DNA of 64,000 bases from Leptodactylus fallax (GCA_947044405.1 CAMRHE010000332.1:2038001-2102000), one strand, 5' to 3'; shown: positions 47,025 to 59,070, counted from the first letter of the stretch. Notes: generated by a model from the letters alone, not told the origin. Made by a program: numbers and translations.

Positions 47025-48204
47025 AATTTTTATCTATGACAATGCAGTTTGGTCACAGAATATAATTTATTTCAAAAGGTATATTGATGACCTGCTATTT
47101 ATTTGGGATGGTTCTCCCGAGGAATTTGACGTTTTTTCCCAGCATTTGAACACTAACGATTGGGGCCTGAAATTTCTTGGGAAGACTAGGCCTAATGAGA
47201 TTGACTTCTTAGATCTAATTTTGGTTGGATCAAATGATAAAATCTCCACACGTACCTTTTTTAAAAAAGTGGACTGTAACAGCCTTCTTGACTTCCACAG
47301 CGAACACTACAGAAAATGGAAGAGTAATGTGCCCTTTGGCCAATTTAAGCGTATTAGGCGTAATTGTACAACCAACGAGGACTACTCCGCACAGAGTAGC
47401 ATACTCCTGAAAAGATTTAAAGAAAAGAATTATCCACCTAATATTATCAAAGCAGCTAGGACTAGAGCTAGCATTCTGACTCAAACACAATGTCTTGCTA
47501 AGAATACAAAAAATAAAGTTAATAATTCATTTAGGACCAACTTCATTACGACGTTTAATGATGCACACAGTAGGATCCGCAACATTTTACTTAAACACTG
47601 GCATATTTTATTAAATGACAAATACCTGAAAAAATGTCTCCCTGAAAAACCAAATGTAACATTTAGACGGGCCACAACTTTAAAAAATTTGTTAGCCCCT
47701 AGTCGCTTACGCAAGGGACCCACTAAACCTACTCCCCTTGCTTCCTCCCTCCCATTGAAAATTGGGAGTTTCAAGTGTGGACACAGAAAGTGCAAATGCT
47801 GTCTCAGCATTAAACATGATGTCACCGAGGTAATTAGTCACTCAACCGTTGAGTCTTTCCATCTAAAAATAAGATTTGACAGTTCAACATCTTATGTCAT
47901 TTATGTATTGGAGTGCCCATGCGGTCTCCAATACGTGGGACGCACAATCATGTGCTTAAGGGAAAGATTAAATAAACACCGGTCAAACGTTCATAATGGT
48001 TTTCTGAAACCTAGTGTCTCCCGACACGCCACGTTGAAACACAACAATAATTTTGCGGGCTTTTCAGTAATACCCATTGACCATGTACCTGTTGATAAAC
48101 CTGATCGGTTCAATACTTTGAAGCGTAGAGAAATGTTTTGGATCTATAAATTGAACACACTGACTCCAGAGGGTTTAAATGAGGCTTTGGAAGATATCAC
48201 CTAA
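47025..48204 (+). pseudogene. Penelope-like RT (C-terminal part) and GIY-YIG endonuclease
   Basis: The frame opens directly at the inner edge of the left inverted repeat and includes the RT catalytic KRYIDDLLFIWDG at 47074-47112. Then come the WKSNVPFGQ thumb-like region, a Cys/His cluster (CGHRKCKCC, about 47776-47802) and the GIY-YIG motif YVIYVLECPCGLQYVGRT at about 47893-47946. A TAA ends it at 48202-48204. The N-terminal half of RT is missing, so it is a 5'-truncated copy that is otherwise open and undamaged. Confidence 0.9.
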
Positions 48205-48460
48205 TTTTATTACCTTCCTTCCTTTTTATTCACACATCAAGAGTCTTCATAGTTTTTTTTCATGTCATTCAAATAGTTTATACAGAGAAACCCTACCAAA
48301 TAGTGATAATAACATAAGATAAGGGTTCACAGAAGGTGTATATTAATCAAACTGACCTAGTTCAATGATAGAGCTTATTTAAAGATAAAAGATGCCTGGA
48401 CATATAGAGTTAGTCCAGATGGTTAAAATTGATAAAGAGGAAAAAAGAGAGGAAGGAAAA

Positions 48461-48503
48461 AAGAAAAAAAAAAAAAAAAAAAAAAATTTTTTTTTTTTTT
48501 TTT
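48461..48503. repeat. Poly(A)/poly(T) palindrome in Penelope 3' region
   Basis: A run of about 20 A followed directly by about 18 T, then a GC-rich GCGCGAATCAGCGC hairpin-like segment. Confidence 0.8.
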
Positions 48504-49126
48504 GCGCGAATCAGCGCTTTCGCGCATGCGCAGTAGCGCTCTTAGAAGCTAATAAATTCCTCAGCATGCTGACAGCCCACTGATACCTCTTACACCCCAG
48601 GCGGCTCTTCAAACAAGGTAAAACTACTCCCTTGATCCCTTTTTTCAGCCTCTATGAGACCCTCATATGGCTGCTTAGTCTGGTTTAAAATCACAAACTT
48701 TGGTTTTTTTATACTCTTTTCCATCTACTGATCTACTGCTTTTTTGAGAATAATATAACTTCCCATGGTTTCTTTAGTATGGTTTATCAGTAAGACGTTG
48801 GCGTTGGCCGTGGGCTCTTATAGTTATGATTATGGTTATATTTTAGCAATTATTGGTAATATTTAGAAAACATACATTTTTAATTATATCTAAATTTTTT
48901 TTTTTTCTTCTCTTTATTTACTATTATGTTTTTATCAATATGTACAGTCTCATCATCTTCTCCACATCAATTTATTTAGTTAATCTTTGTATCATTATCA
49001 CAGACTCAGTGATTTTATTTTGATCACCAATTGGGTTGATTTTTTCATGTTTTATCTAATATGTCATTATAATGTATTTTATATGATTGATGTTTATAGG
49101 TATCATTTATTGTTTTTGTAGTATAC

Positions 49127-49173
49127 ACTTGAAAAAGGGGTTTCGATGACCCCGAAACGCGTAGTGTTTTTTC
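49127..49173 (+). ncRNA. Decayed hammerhead-ribozyme-like motif in Penelope repeat
   Basis: ACAC, a degenerate core UUGAAAA, GGGG...CCCC stem II, GAAAC and GCGUA, then GUGU that can pair with the ACAC. The core lacks the usual CUGAUGA, so cleavage is unlikely. The inverted copy lies at 46768-46814. Hammerheads are known in Penelope-like repeats. Confidence 0.4.
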
Positions 49174-49384
49174 ATTGTCTGCAATAAAAAGAATTTTTCA
49201 ACCATACTGATCCCGCGCAGTCCCTGGATTCCTGGTCCTCGACATATACTCTACTCAGGAGGGACGGGACCCCCTTTCTCATGAACAGTGATGTTCTCTT
49301 ACTGGAGGAAACACATACAGGGACTGAATTCATTCTTTCCATACAGATAATGAGAGGCCGTGTGTATTTAGTCATGTCTATTAC

Positions 49385-49508
49385 CTGCTGATGTGAGGGG
49401 CTGCTGATCCTCCATCATCACCTCCTTGTACACATCTTTGTGTCCTTCTAAATACTCCCACTCCTCCATGGAGAAATAGACAGTGACATCCTGACACCTT
49501 ATAGGAAC
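49385..49508 (-). CDS. Gene D exon 3: KRAB A-box
   Basis: 124 nt, intact splice sites, same KRAB core as the other genes. Exons 4 and 5 are absent; the Penelope element lies between this exon and the fingers. Confidence 0.86.
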
Positions 49509-49587
49509 CTGACAACACAATGATACAGTCATCACCAGATCCCTTCATAGCTCCTGTATAATGTCCCAGCATTCCCAGCACTGTCAC

Positions 49588-49767
49588 CTCTCCAGTCAGC
49601 AGTTCAATCATCTTGTTGGTGAGTTCTAGGATCTTCTGTCCATTGATCTCCTCATGTATCAGGGAGTGAGGTGGAGACCCCGGGATTGGGCTCAGGGTTC
49701 TCCCCCATCCTTCAGACACAGGAACCTGACAGCACCCACTAGAGGTCTTCTTCACTACTGTGTAATT
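49588..49767 (-). CDS. Gene D exon 2 (60 codons)
   Basis: It starts [11 protein letters not shown] (Asp to Asn) after acceptor AACCAG, and has CCQVPVSEGWG in the variable part. It ends IELLTGE at GAGAG|GTGACA. Confidence 0.83.
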
Positions 49768-49820
49768 CTGGTTATGGAGAGACACATTAATAAATATCAC
49801 TACATACATGTCCAGAGTCC

Positions 49821-50459
49821 CTCACCTCTCCAGTCATATCATGTGTTATTACTATAGATAAGAATGATGTAATGTGACATCATCAGAATCTCTCACCTCT
49901 CCAGTCATATCATCTGTTATTACTATAGATAAGAATGATGTAATGTGACATCATCAGAATCTCTCACCTCTCCAGTCATATCATCTGTTATTACTATAGA
50001 TAAGAATGATGTAATGTGACATCATCAGAATCTCTCACCTCTCCAGTCATATCATGTGTTATTACTATAGATAAGAATGATGTAATGTGACATCATCAGA
50101 ATCTCTCACCTCTCCAGTCATATCATCTGTTATTACTATAGATAAGAATGATGTAATGTGACATCATCAGAATCTCTCACCTCTCCAGTCATATCATCTG
50201 TTATTACTATAGATAAGAATGATGTCATGTGACATCATCAGAATCTCTCACCTCTCCAGTCATATCATCTGTTATTACTATAGATAAGAATGATGTAATG
50301 TGACATCATCAGAATCTCTCACCTCTCCAGTCATATCATCTGTTATTACTATAGATAAGAATGATGTAATGTGACATCATCAGAATCTTTCACCTCTCCA
50401 GTCATATCATCTGTTATTACTATAGATAAGAATGATGTAATGTGACATCATCAGAATCT
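49821..50459 (-). repeat. 71-bp tandem array in gene D intron 1, 9 units
   Basis: 639 bp, exactly nine units, each with the donor copy. Two units share ATGTG in place of ATCTG. Confidence 0.95.
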
Positions 50460-50464
50460 CTCAC

Positions 50465-50548
50465 CTCTCCAGTAAGCTGGTACAGTATCTCTAGGGTGAG
50501 ATGGAATATACGTTCTGCCATCTTCTCTCTGTCGCTTCCTCCATTCAT
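50465..50548 (-). CDS. Gene D exon 1 (start exon)
   Basis: It encodes MNGGSDREKMAERIFHLTLE then ILYQLTGE, phase 0, donor GGAGAG|GTGAGA. Confidence 0.75.
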
Positions 50549-51237
50549 TCTTGACTGGTTAAAATTTTGTTATATTGCAGGAACCTGAATGGAAAGAAAA
50601 TGAACCAATTTAAAATCATACGTAATGTAAGATGGGCGTCATTCTGAAGCTCGTGATTCTGATCTACTGTGAAGAAAGTTTTAATCTTGTATTGAACATA
50701 AACATGTGGAGCCTTTTTAAAAGAGGATTTGTCGCAAGGACTGAAAAGCCCAATGACATACTTTATCTGATTGGTGATGTCACCATGAATATTTTGGTGT
50801 TTTTTTTATCCAAATTCGTTCTGCCATTCCATAGCCCCTTCAGTTTTGACACAAAGTAGGGTCTACTAGCCAGTTTTAGTCACGCTTAGGGGAATGCTCT
50901 CCCTATGGCCGGAGCCCCACATGGCGTACCTCTGCGAACTTTCTGTTAAAAGTGCTGTGGGAAAAACCGCAATGTGTATCCGCTGTGTTTTATCCCGCAG
51001 CACTTTATCACTGCGGCCTGCGCCTATAAGAGCTGTGTGCTACCCCGAAGACGCTGCTCTCACATTGAGAAAGGTTGCTGAACGTTCAGAGACTTTACTG
51101 CCAAGCTGAACTGCTGTTGTTGCTGCAACTGAGCAACTGCCATCAACAACTAGTGAGTGAGCAACTTCTACCTCAATACAGTGCTGAAGACACACACACA
51201 CATACAGTACATCTCTCTCTCTCATACATACAGCTGT

Positions 51238-51276
<39 letters not shown>

Positions 51277-51390
51277 CACACACACATCCAGTTGTACACT
51301 ATATAGATACGTATATACACACATACCTCCACCTGTACTATATATTATATACTATATATACTCCTTGTTGGCACTGATATATGGTCGCCA
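50549..51390. other. Gene D upstream flank, no gene
   Basis: Matches the upstream flanks of B (19140-19270) and C (38270-40340). CT and CA microsatellites at 51190-51300. No coding exon is seen. Confidence 0.5.
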
Positions 51391-51588
51391 TATATCAGTG
51401 CGGAGGGGGAGGCGGGAGCTTTTGCTGGACAAACAAATAACAAATATTGACTTAGCTTCCAGTTTTAGATCCTCTTTGTTATAGCAAGCACCTTCTGTGA
51501 ATTACTAATGATTTAAAGGGGGAGGCGGAAAGTTCTGTTGGGTGTATAAACAAATACTAAGCTTCAGATCCTCTTCTCTGCAGAAAAG

Positions 51589-51638
51589 CACCTCTGATGA
51601 AAAACTAGTAATATGAGAGCTTAGAAATGCGTCAGGTG
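51589..51638 (+). ncRNA. Hammerhead ribozyme candidate 1
   Basis: Stem I CACCU pairs with AGGUG (51589-51593 and 51634-51638). The core CUGAUGA is directly adjacent (51594-51600). Stem II is formed imperfectly by AAAACU and AGCUUA, followed by GAAA (51624-51627). Helix III is minimal (AU, loop GC, GU) and the cleavage residue would be C at 51633. Confidence 0.65.
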
Positions 51639-51763
51639 TTATTATATAGGTGTTAGTGTATGATTAGGAGCGCACCATCAGTGCTCCAGGAACTGCAGTT
51701 GTAACTGCATTTTTGATAAATATTTATAGCAGCTTAGACCAACTGATAAGTTTATTAGCATTG

Positions 51764-51810
51764 GCTCCTGATGAACCTGATATAGATAACACAGGGGAAA
51801 CGTGTAGAGC
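51764..51810 (+). ncRNA. Hammerhead ribozyme candidate 2
   Basis: Stem I GCUC/GAGC (51764-51767, 51807-51810). Core CUGAUGA (51768-51774). Stem II CCUG/CAGG with a 12-nt loop and an A-G first pair. GAAA at 51797-51800. Minimal helix III AC, loop GU, GU; cleavage residue A at 51806. Confidence 0.65.
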
Positions 51811-52000
51811 AAGTTTATTTTCTATTTTCTATTTTTGAGTTAGTTGACCACAAGCCATACCACTTGGGGGCATGAAGGACTGACAGGAGACTGGGGCAGT
51901 CTGATTGGCCTGGAGATTAGTTGGTGGAACTTGAGTCACTAATGGAAATGGTAGCTGTATATCCCTGGAGTCAACATAGGGGATATCAGTAATGGCTGCA

Positions 52001-54240
52001 ATATAAGGGTTTATTGAGTATAAGGGTCAGAATATCATAGTTTCCCTTATGGTTATAACATTTTAATGACAGGAAATGAAGTTACTGTGACCTGTACCTA
52101 GATTACTGGCATATGTACATACTACAGACTAGGGTTGTGGAGGTATATCATGGCTGTGCAGGAGTCTAGTCAGTGATGCTTTACAAATTATGTGTGTGGG
52201 GACCAGGTGTTTGGGTTTTCCTAGCACTAAGAGCAACTGACAAAATACTGACCTGTTGTATGATGCAGCCGTGATACTATAACCTTAGTCTAAGGGTGGT
52301 GAAAGTATCTTATTACACCCTAGGTCCAGTGGAAAGTTGGAGAGTGTGAATACTGTCTAACATTTAAATCCTGAATAAACTTTGAATAGGCAGGCACAGA
52401 CCACATTGATCTGTCTTTTAGTAGATTAGTGGACGTCCTTTGTGCAATTTTTATTTTAAAATATTAAAAGTTAAGTTTTATCGTTTGAAACCATTTATTT
52501 TCTGTGAGATATGAAGTAATAGGGAATGGTGTAGAACCCGCTGTGAGATTGATTAGGAGCAGGTAGTCATATTGGGCTTTGTGCTGATACACTGTTAGAA
52601 AGCCAGCAAACATTTGGTTCTGGTTTTAGATTGATTTGTATTTCTTTTGGGTGCAATTAACACTGGCAAGCAGTGCAAGTAGATAAAAACGTTGCTGCTG
52701 GTGATGAATGGCGAGTAAACTTGCAGTATCGCCATTTATGTTATTTTGCTAAGAGATAATGCACTACTGATACTGTGGATTATCATATCCTGATATGGTA
52801 GTGGCTTTATCCTGGATCCTTTTTGTATGGTCTGTGTGGTTTTTTTGTTGCTCTGTCTTATGGGTGGATTCCCTTTTTATTCAAATTATTTAATAAAGTT
52901 TATATTTTAAATACGTCCCTTTTGGTAGGTTGTGACTCACCTGCGATATTTTTTTGAAATTATTTATTGGGTACGTAAAACCCCCTTTTTTCTTCTCTTT
53001 AGTTGATTTAACAGTTTAATGTCCCCCTTCATCTGCCCCAATTTAATATCTGCCTTCAGTTTAACTGCCCCCTACATCTGCCCCCAGTTCTCCCCTCTTG
53101 CTCACACATGCTCTCTTCTCCTTATGTCCGATCACTCTCTGTTCCCAGCACCTTCCTCTGTGTAACATCACAGTGTGTCCCGCAGTATCCAGAATAGCTC
53201 CGCCCACACAAGAGTCTGATCACATGGTCATGTCACAAGGCATTATGGGAAAAGGAGCTGGGATGTCATCATCAAAGGTCCTTTCGCCCACAAGGATGTA
53301 GCATCTACCATTTAGCCTTTACCCGACTGTGATGATTCTGCCTAAATATGGCCAAAACTCAAAGCTATATTTTGGTCTCTGGGTAGCGTATTTCTCTCTA
53401 GTTCCATTTATTCATACTGTGCGCAGCTATGAGCCTAGGTGTATATTGGCAGTAGTGGCCGGGCTGGAACAATAGGGCTCCATTGAATTCATACACAGTC
53501 CTGGCTGATCAAACAAACATGCATTGTCCAGCTGCACTGGTTGACCAGATATGGCTGATAACATTGTATCAGGTAATTTGGTCTCATCTACATACAAAAG
53601 ATCTGGACTTGAGTGGATTATTCTATGAGACCAGCTGCCGCCGGTGACCTCATTCTGGGAGGTGGCATAAAGGGTATGAAAGATGAGGTAAGAGTCAGTG
53701 GGAGGAGATTTTGCTATAGAGTTGATGCTATGGAGATCATGCTATGGAGTTGACACAGACAGACCGTGAGGAGAGGCTGCTGTGATGAGATTCTGTTGAG
53801 ACTACTGGACTAATGCTGAGATTCCTGTGAAAAGCATGCAGGCTGGATTATTGTTTTAATGCAACATGCTAAACGGCCTCCACTGGTTACTCACACCTGC
53901 ATGTGTGAGTGTTGGACTACAGAACCACATCAAGGACATGTGTGGTAAAGTAATTATTTCACCTTTATCCCTTTTATTTTATTTGTACTGTATCTTGTAA
54001 CTAGTAACTGTTAATGCTTGCATATATCTGCATATCTGTTCTGAACTGTATATGTTAGATTTTAATACCGACCCATTTAGGGGTTAATAAATATATAAAA
54101 TTTAGAAGGCTTGTCTTGTATTTATCTGGTGAACCCGGCACTCACTGGCGGTGAGTGTGGTTTTTATATGAAAGAGGACTCAGGTGTGGCCAAAATGGTG
54201 TTGGCGCACTGAGGATCTTTCACACCGACCCTAATAAAGT
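52001..54240. other. Intergenic D-E, no gene recognised
   Basis: AT-rich, no conserved exon. At 53196-53245 an inverted copy of the module (TCCGCCCACA then GATCACATGGTCATG) occurs, opposite to those upstream of the genes. Confidence 0.4.
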
Positions 54241-54376
54241 TTGTTAACAGCAAAACACTTCAGGGGAATGGCGGGACAAACTGTAAGCTATGCGGGACTG
54301 CGGGACATCAGTGTAAAATCGGGACAGTCCCGCCAGATGCGCGACGGTTGGGAGCTATGCACACATACCTCTACCT

Positions 54377-54422
<46 letters not shown>

Positions 54423-54496
54423 CATGCACATACCTCCACCTGTACACTATATATACACACATACCTATATCTGTACACTATGTATATAGGAGATGA

Positions 54497-54612
54497 GGTG
54501 TCCTACTGTGTGGGAGGAGTCAGACTTCAGGCTGTATTAATAGAGGAGCTAAAGGACCTGTGATGATGTCATGACCATGTGATCAGTCATGTGTGTGGGC
54601 GGAGTCAGATTT
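54497..54612 (-). promoter_or_regulatory. Promoter-like module upstream of gene D
   Basis: TGTGGGAGGAGTCAGACTTC, then GATGTCATGACCATGTGATC and GGGCGGAGTCAG, in the same order as at 40660-40760 upstream of gene C. A (TA)n tract lies at 54380-54418. Confidence 0.4.
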
Positions 54613-54768
54613 CAGACTGTGCTTCCTTCTTGAATATATGACGATGTCCGTACAAGCCACTAGACCTGTGTGCTGGGGCCGGTTCAGGCTACCACAGACC
54701 GTGGCCTGTAAGAAGATTGTAAGGAGTGTAGAGGCAACCAGACTATTATTATTATTTATTTATAGAGC

Positions 54769-55150
54769 ACCATTAATTCCATGGTGCTCTATACATTATT
54801 ATATTAATTCCATGGTGCTGTACATTATTATATATATATTCCATGGTGCTCTGTACATTATTATATATATATTCCATGGTGCTCTGTACATTAGTATATT
54901 AATTCCATGGTGCTGTACATTATTATATTAATTCCATGTTCTGGACATTATTATATTAATTCCATGGTGCTCTGTACATTATATATATTCCATGGTGCTC
55001 TGTACATTATTATATTAATCCCATGGTGCTCTGTACATTATTATAATTCCATGGAGTTGTACATTATTATATTAATTCCATGGTGCTCTGTACATTATTA
55101 TATTAATCCCATGGTGCTTTACATTAATATATTAATTCCATGGTGTTGTA
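54769..55150. repeat. 29-bp satellite (3' of gene E)
   Basis: About 12 units of the CCATGGTGCTGTACATTATT family with more length variation than the other two arrays. Confidence 0.88.
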
Positions 55151-56000
55151 TATTTGAGGGTTTACATACAATACACAAAACAAGTACAATACTAACAGTT
55201 ACCAACTGGCACAGTGGGATAGAGGGCCCTGCCCGCAAGGGCTTACAATCTATGAGGGAAGAGGGATAGAGACAGTAGGTGAGGGTAGAGGCTGTTCCAG
55301 TGGTGGTGTGGTGACAGCAGTGCTCGTAGAGGTTGTAGGCCTTTCTGAAGAATTGAGTCTTGAGGCTAAGGCCCCACGTTGTGGAAACTCAGCCCTTTTT
55401 GTTGCAGATTTTGCTGAGATTTTTTGAGCCAAAGCCAGGAGTTACAAAAGGAATGGGAAATATGTAGGAAGCTCTTATACGTCTCCCTTCTGCTCATTCC
55501 ACTCCTATCTGTGGCTTAAAAAATCACAGCAAAATCTGCAACAAAAACGCTGCATTTCCGCAACGTGGGGCCTTAGCCGAAGGTTGTGATCTGTTTTGCC
55601 TCTGATAAAAATTTGAATAAAAGGTTATCAAAGCAATAGTCATTCCCCAAAATGGTATAACTAAAAAGTACACCTGGCCCAGCAAAAAAAGACGCCCTAT
55701 GCTTCCCCGTACACGGAAATATAAAAAAGCTACGGGTGTCAGAATATGGCGATTTTAGAATAAAAAATTTTTTTTTGCAAAGTTTTGGATTTTTGTTAAT
55801 GGGTTAAAATGTAAATAAAACTATATATATTTAGTATTCCCAAACATAGAATACAGGACATGTCATTTTGTCTGCACAGTGAACGCCGTAAAAACAAAAC
55901 CTGTAAGAAAGTCAAACAAATGCAGTTTTTCTCCAATTCCACTGCATTCTGAATTTTTTTCCAGCTCGAAAAATACCTCCGGCAGGAAAGGGTCAAATTT
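55151..56000. mobile_element. Nested repeats in the 3' flank of gene E
   Basis: The same series as near C and D, but the GGCCCCACGTTG TIR element (55366-55576) is only about 211 bp because it lacks the insert present in C and D. A partial TTAA-family copy follows (55585-55996). Confidence 0.7.
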
Positions 56001-56038
56001 GAGGTTTCCGATATTATTTGCTTTTCAAGATGCTTTTA

Positions 56039-57303
56039 TTAACCCCTTAACGACCCAGGGCGTAATAGTACGTCCTGAGTCGCATGACGATGTATGGAGA
56101 GCGCTCAGGAGTTGAGCGCTCTCCATACACCGCGGGTGCCGGCTGTATAATACAGCCAGGACCCGCAGCTAACAGCTGCGATCGGTGCCTGCACCGATCG
56201 CGGCTGTTAACCCTTTAGATGCTGCGGTCAAACGCGACCGCGGCGTCTAAATAGCGGAGCCACCATGGGCGCCGCCATTTTTACCTCATCGCTTGGTTGC
56301 CATGACAGCCGGGAGCCTATTGAAGGCTCCCAGGCCTGTCATTACAGTATAGCTATTAGACGATGCCAGAGGCATCGTCTAATAGCAGTGACGGCATTTT
56401 GCTATTCACTGCGATTCAGTAGTATCGCAGTGAATAGTATGATCGATCAGACTCCCTAGGTTTCAAGGTCCCTGGGGAGTCTGATCATACAAGTAAAAGT
56501 AGAAAAAAAAAAAGTTTTTAAAAGTATGTAAAAATAAAAAAAAAACACAAAAGTTCAAATCACCCCCCTTTCCCTAGATCAGATATAAAAGTAAATAAAC
56601 AAAAGTAAGCATAAACACTTTATGTACCCCCGCGCTCCAAAATGCCCGAACTATTAAGATATTAAAATATTTATCCCATACGGTGAACGGCGTAGCGGGG
56701 AAAAAAAATCAAAATGGCCAAATAGCATTTTTTTCAACACTTTGTCTCCTATAAAAAATTGAATAAAAAGTGATCAAACCATCAGATCTTTCCCCAAGTG
56801 GTATAAATAAAAACGTCATGTTGTCCCGCATAAAAATACGCCTTACCCAGCTCCATACATGTAAATATGAAAAAGTTACAGGTGACACAATATGGCGACG
56901 TAAAATTTTTTTTCTATTTAGCAAAGTTTTTAATTTTTTAAAAGGTATCAAAACATTACAAATACTATATAAATTTGGTATCGCCATGTTCGTACTGACC
57001 CGCAGAATACAGGTAACATGTCATTTTTACCACACAGTGAATGGTGTAAAAATTAAACCCATATGAATTTGGCGCAAATGCAGTTTTTCTCCAATTGCAC
57101 CTCATTCTGAATTTTTTTCCAGCTTCCCAGTACATTGCACAGCATATTGAATAGTGACATTTCAAAGTACAATTTGTTTCGCAAACAATAAGCCATCATG
57201 TGACTCTGTGAACTGAAAAATGAAAACGTTATGGCTCTTGGAATGTGGGGAGGGAAAAATGAAAATGCAAAAACGAAAAATGGTCGGGTCCTTAAGGGGT
57301 TAA
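56039..57303. mobile_element. TTAA-target element 3' of gene E finger exon
   Basis: The element 56043-57299 lies between two TTAA copies with ends CCCCTTAACGACC and GGTCCTTAAGGGG. In gene C the same place (31848-31860) reads TTTTGTTAAAACG with one TTAA, the empty site. Confidence 0.9.
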
Positions 57304-57320
57304 AACTCTTTCTACATACA

Positions 57321-59014
57321 TTACATCAAAATAGCTTCTCCTCTGTGAGTTTTTTGATGGTCAATAAGATTTGATTTTTGAGTAAAACATTTCCCACATT
57401 CTGAACATGAATATGGCTTCTCCCCGGTGTGACTTCTCTGATGTCTAACAACATCTGATTTCTGATTAAAACATTTCCCGCATTCTGAGCATGAAAATGG
57501 TTTCAACCCTGTGTGACTTCTCTGATGTCTAACAAGATGTGATTTTTTGTTAAAACACTTCCCACAATCAGGACATGAAAATGGCATCTCCCCTGTGTGA
57601 ATTGTTTCATGCAGTGCAAGAACTGATTTCTGGTTAAAACATTTCCCACATTCTATACATGAAAATGGTCTCTCCCCCGTGTGAATTCTCTGATGTTTAA
57701 CAAGATCTGATTTTTGGTTAAAACATTTCCCACATTCTGAACATGGAAACGGTTTCAAGCCTGTGTGACTTCTTTCATGTCTGACAAGATAAAATGTCTC
57801 TTTGAAAGATTTCCCACATTGTGAACATGAATATGGTTTGTCCTCTGTGTGAGTTCTCTGGTGTATATCAAGAATTGATTTCCGAGCAAAAGATTTTCCA
57901 CATTGTGAACATGAAAATGGCTTCTCCCCTGTGTGAGTTCTCTGATGTGTAAGAAGATCTGCTTTCCGATTAAAACTTTTGCCACATTCTGAACATGGAA
58001 ATGGCTTTTTGCCTGTGTGACTTCTTTCATGTCTGACAAGATAAAATTTCTCTTTAAAATATTTACCACAATGTGAACATGAATATGGCTTCTCCCCTGT
58101 GTGAGTTCTCTGATGTATGTCAAGAATTGATTTCCGAGCAAAACATTTTCCACACTCTGAACATGAATATGGTTTCTCTCCTGTGTGAACTCTCTGATGT
58201 CTATCAAGAACTGATTTCTGGTTAAAACATTTTCCACATTTATTACACCCAAATGGCTTTGCCCCTTCATGAATTATCTGATGTTTAGCAAGATTTGATT
58301 TTTCTCGAAAGCACTTCCCACATTCTGTACATGGAAATGGCCTCAACCCTGTGTGACGTTTTTCATGTTTGACAAGATAAAATTTCTCTTTAAAGCACTT
58401 CCCACATTGTGAACATGAAAATGGTTTTTCCCCCGTGTGTATTCTCTGATGTATAACAAGATTTGATTTCCATGCAAAACATTTTCCACATTTTGAACAT
58501 GGAAATGGCTTCTCCATTGTGTGGATTCTCTGATGTATAACAAGATCTGACTTATGGTTATAACATTTTCCACATTTTGAACACAGAAATGGTTTCTCTC
58601 CGATGTGCGTTCTCCGATGTATAACAAGAATTGATTTCCGAGCAAAACACTTTCCGCATTCTGAACATGAATATGGCTTCTCCCCTGTGTGATGGGTCTG
58701 ATGTCTAACAAGATCTGATTTTTGGTTATAATATTTACCACATTCTGAGCATGGAAATAGCTTCTTGCCTACTTTAGCTTTTCGATGTACAATACTCCCG
58801 TGACCTTGAATTTTATCTTGCTTCTCAGTCTGTGATGAATCAGAGGACAGGACCAGTATAGAAGGATTAGACGATTCAATCAGATCTTTGCTGTGAAGGG
58901 CTGAGGGTATATCTGGGATAATGACATGTTCTTCATATGTATCTTGTGTGATACCATCATCTGCTTTATAATCTGAAGATATGGGATGTCCCTCTGAGCT
59001 CCTGGTACAGACAT
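57321..59014 (-). CDS. Gene E last exon: leader plus 17 C2H2 fingers, intact
   Basis: The frame is open from the acceptor TTCTCAGCAG (59016-59015) to a stop at 57323-57321. I checked it codon by codon through the region 58517-59017, where no ATG occurs. The leader reads [20 protein letters not shown]. Seventeen fingers follow, all with standard spacing. The first is KYYNQKSDL, and repeated finger types (KFYL, RKADL, ARKSIL, NQKSVL) occur in blocks. This is the longest undamaged finger array of the cluster and the only one among C, D and E without the shared stop. Confidence 0.9.
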
Positions 59015-59070
59015 CTGCTGAGAAAAAATTTTTATAAGTTATATTGATATTTTATGACTTATCTGTCATG

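Larger units (their letters stand above)
46488..49261 (+). mobile_element. Penelope-like retroelement with 14-bp target duplication
   Basis: ACTCTACTCAGGAG occurs at 46488-46501 and 49248-49261 and brackets the element (46502-49247). Inside, a 335-bp inverted repeat (46691-47024 and 48913-49247) flanks a 5'-truncated reverse transcriptase/GIY-YIG ORF. A further 189 bp (46502-46690) precede the left arm. It sits between the KRAB exon and the finger exon of gene D. Confidence 0.9.
51395..52000 (+). mobile_element. Ribozyme-bearing repeat (Penelope- or retrozyme-like), family not assigned
   Basis: Two related segments of about 120 bp in direct repeat begin GGGGGAGGCGG (about 51404 and 51520). 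The second ends in a hammerhead-like fold and the first in its decayed counterpart. A second hammerhead-like fold follows at 51764. No ORF is present. The element boundaries are not visible to me. Confidence 0.45.

Noticed and set aside
47146..48204. Penelope ORF starting at 47146
   Set aside because: That start is a TTG. The reading frame continues upstream through the YIDD motif to about 47025, so no native start is present.
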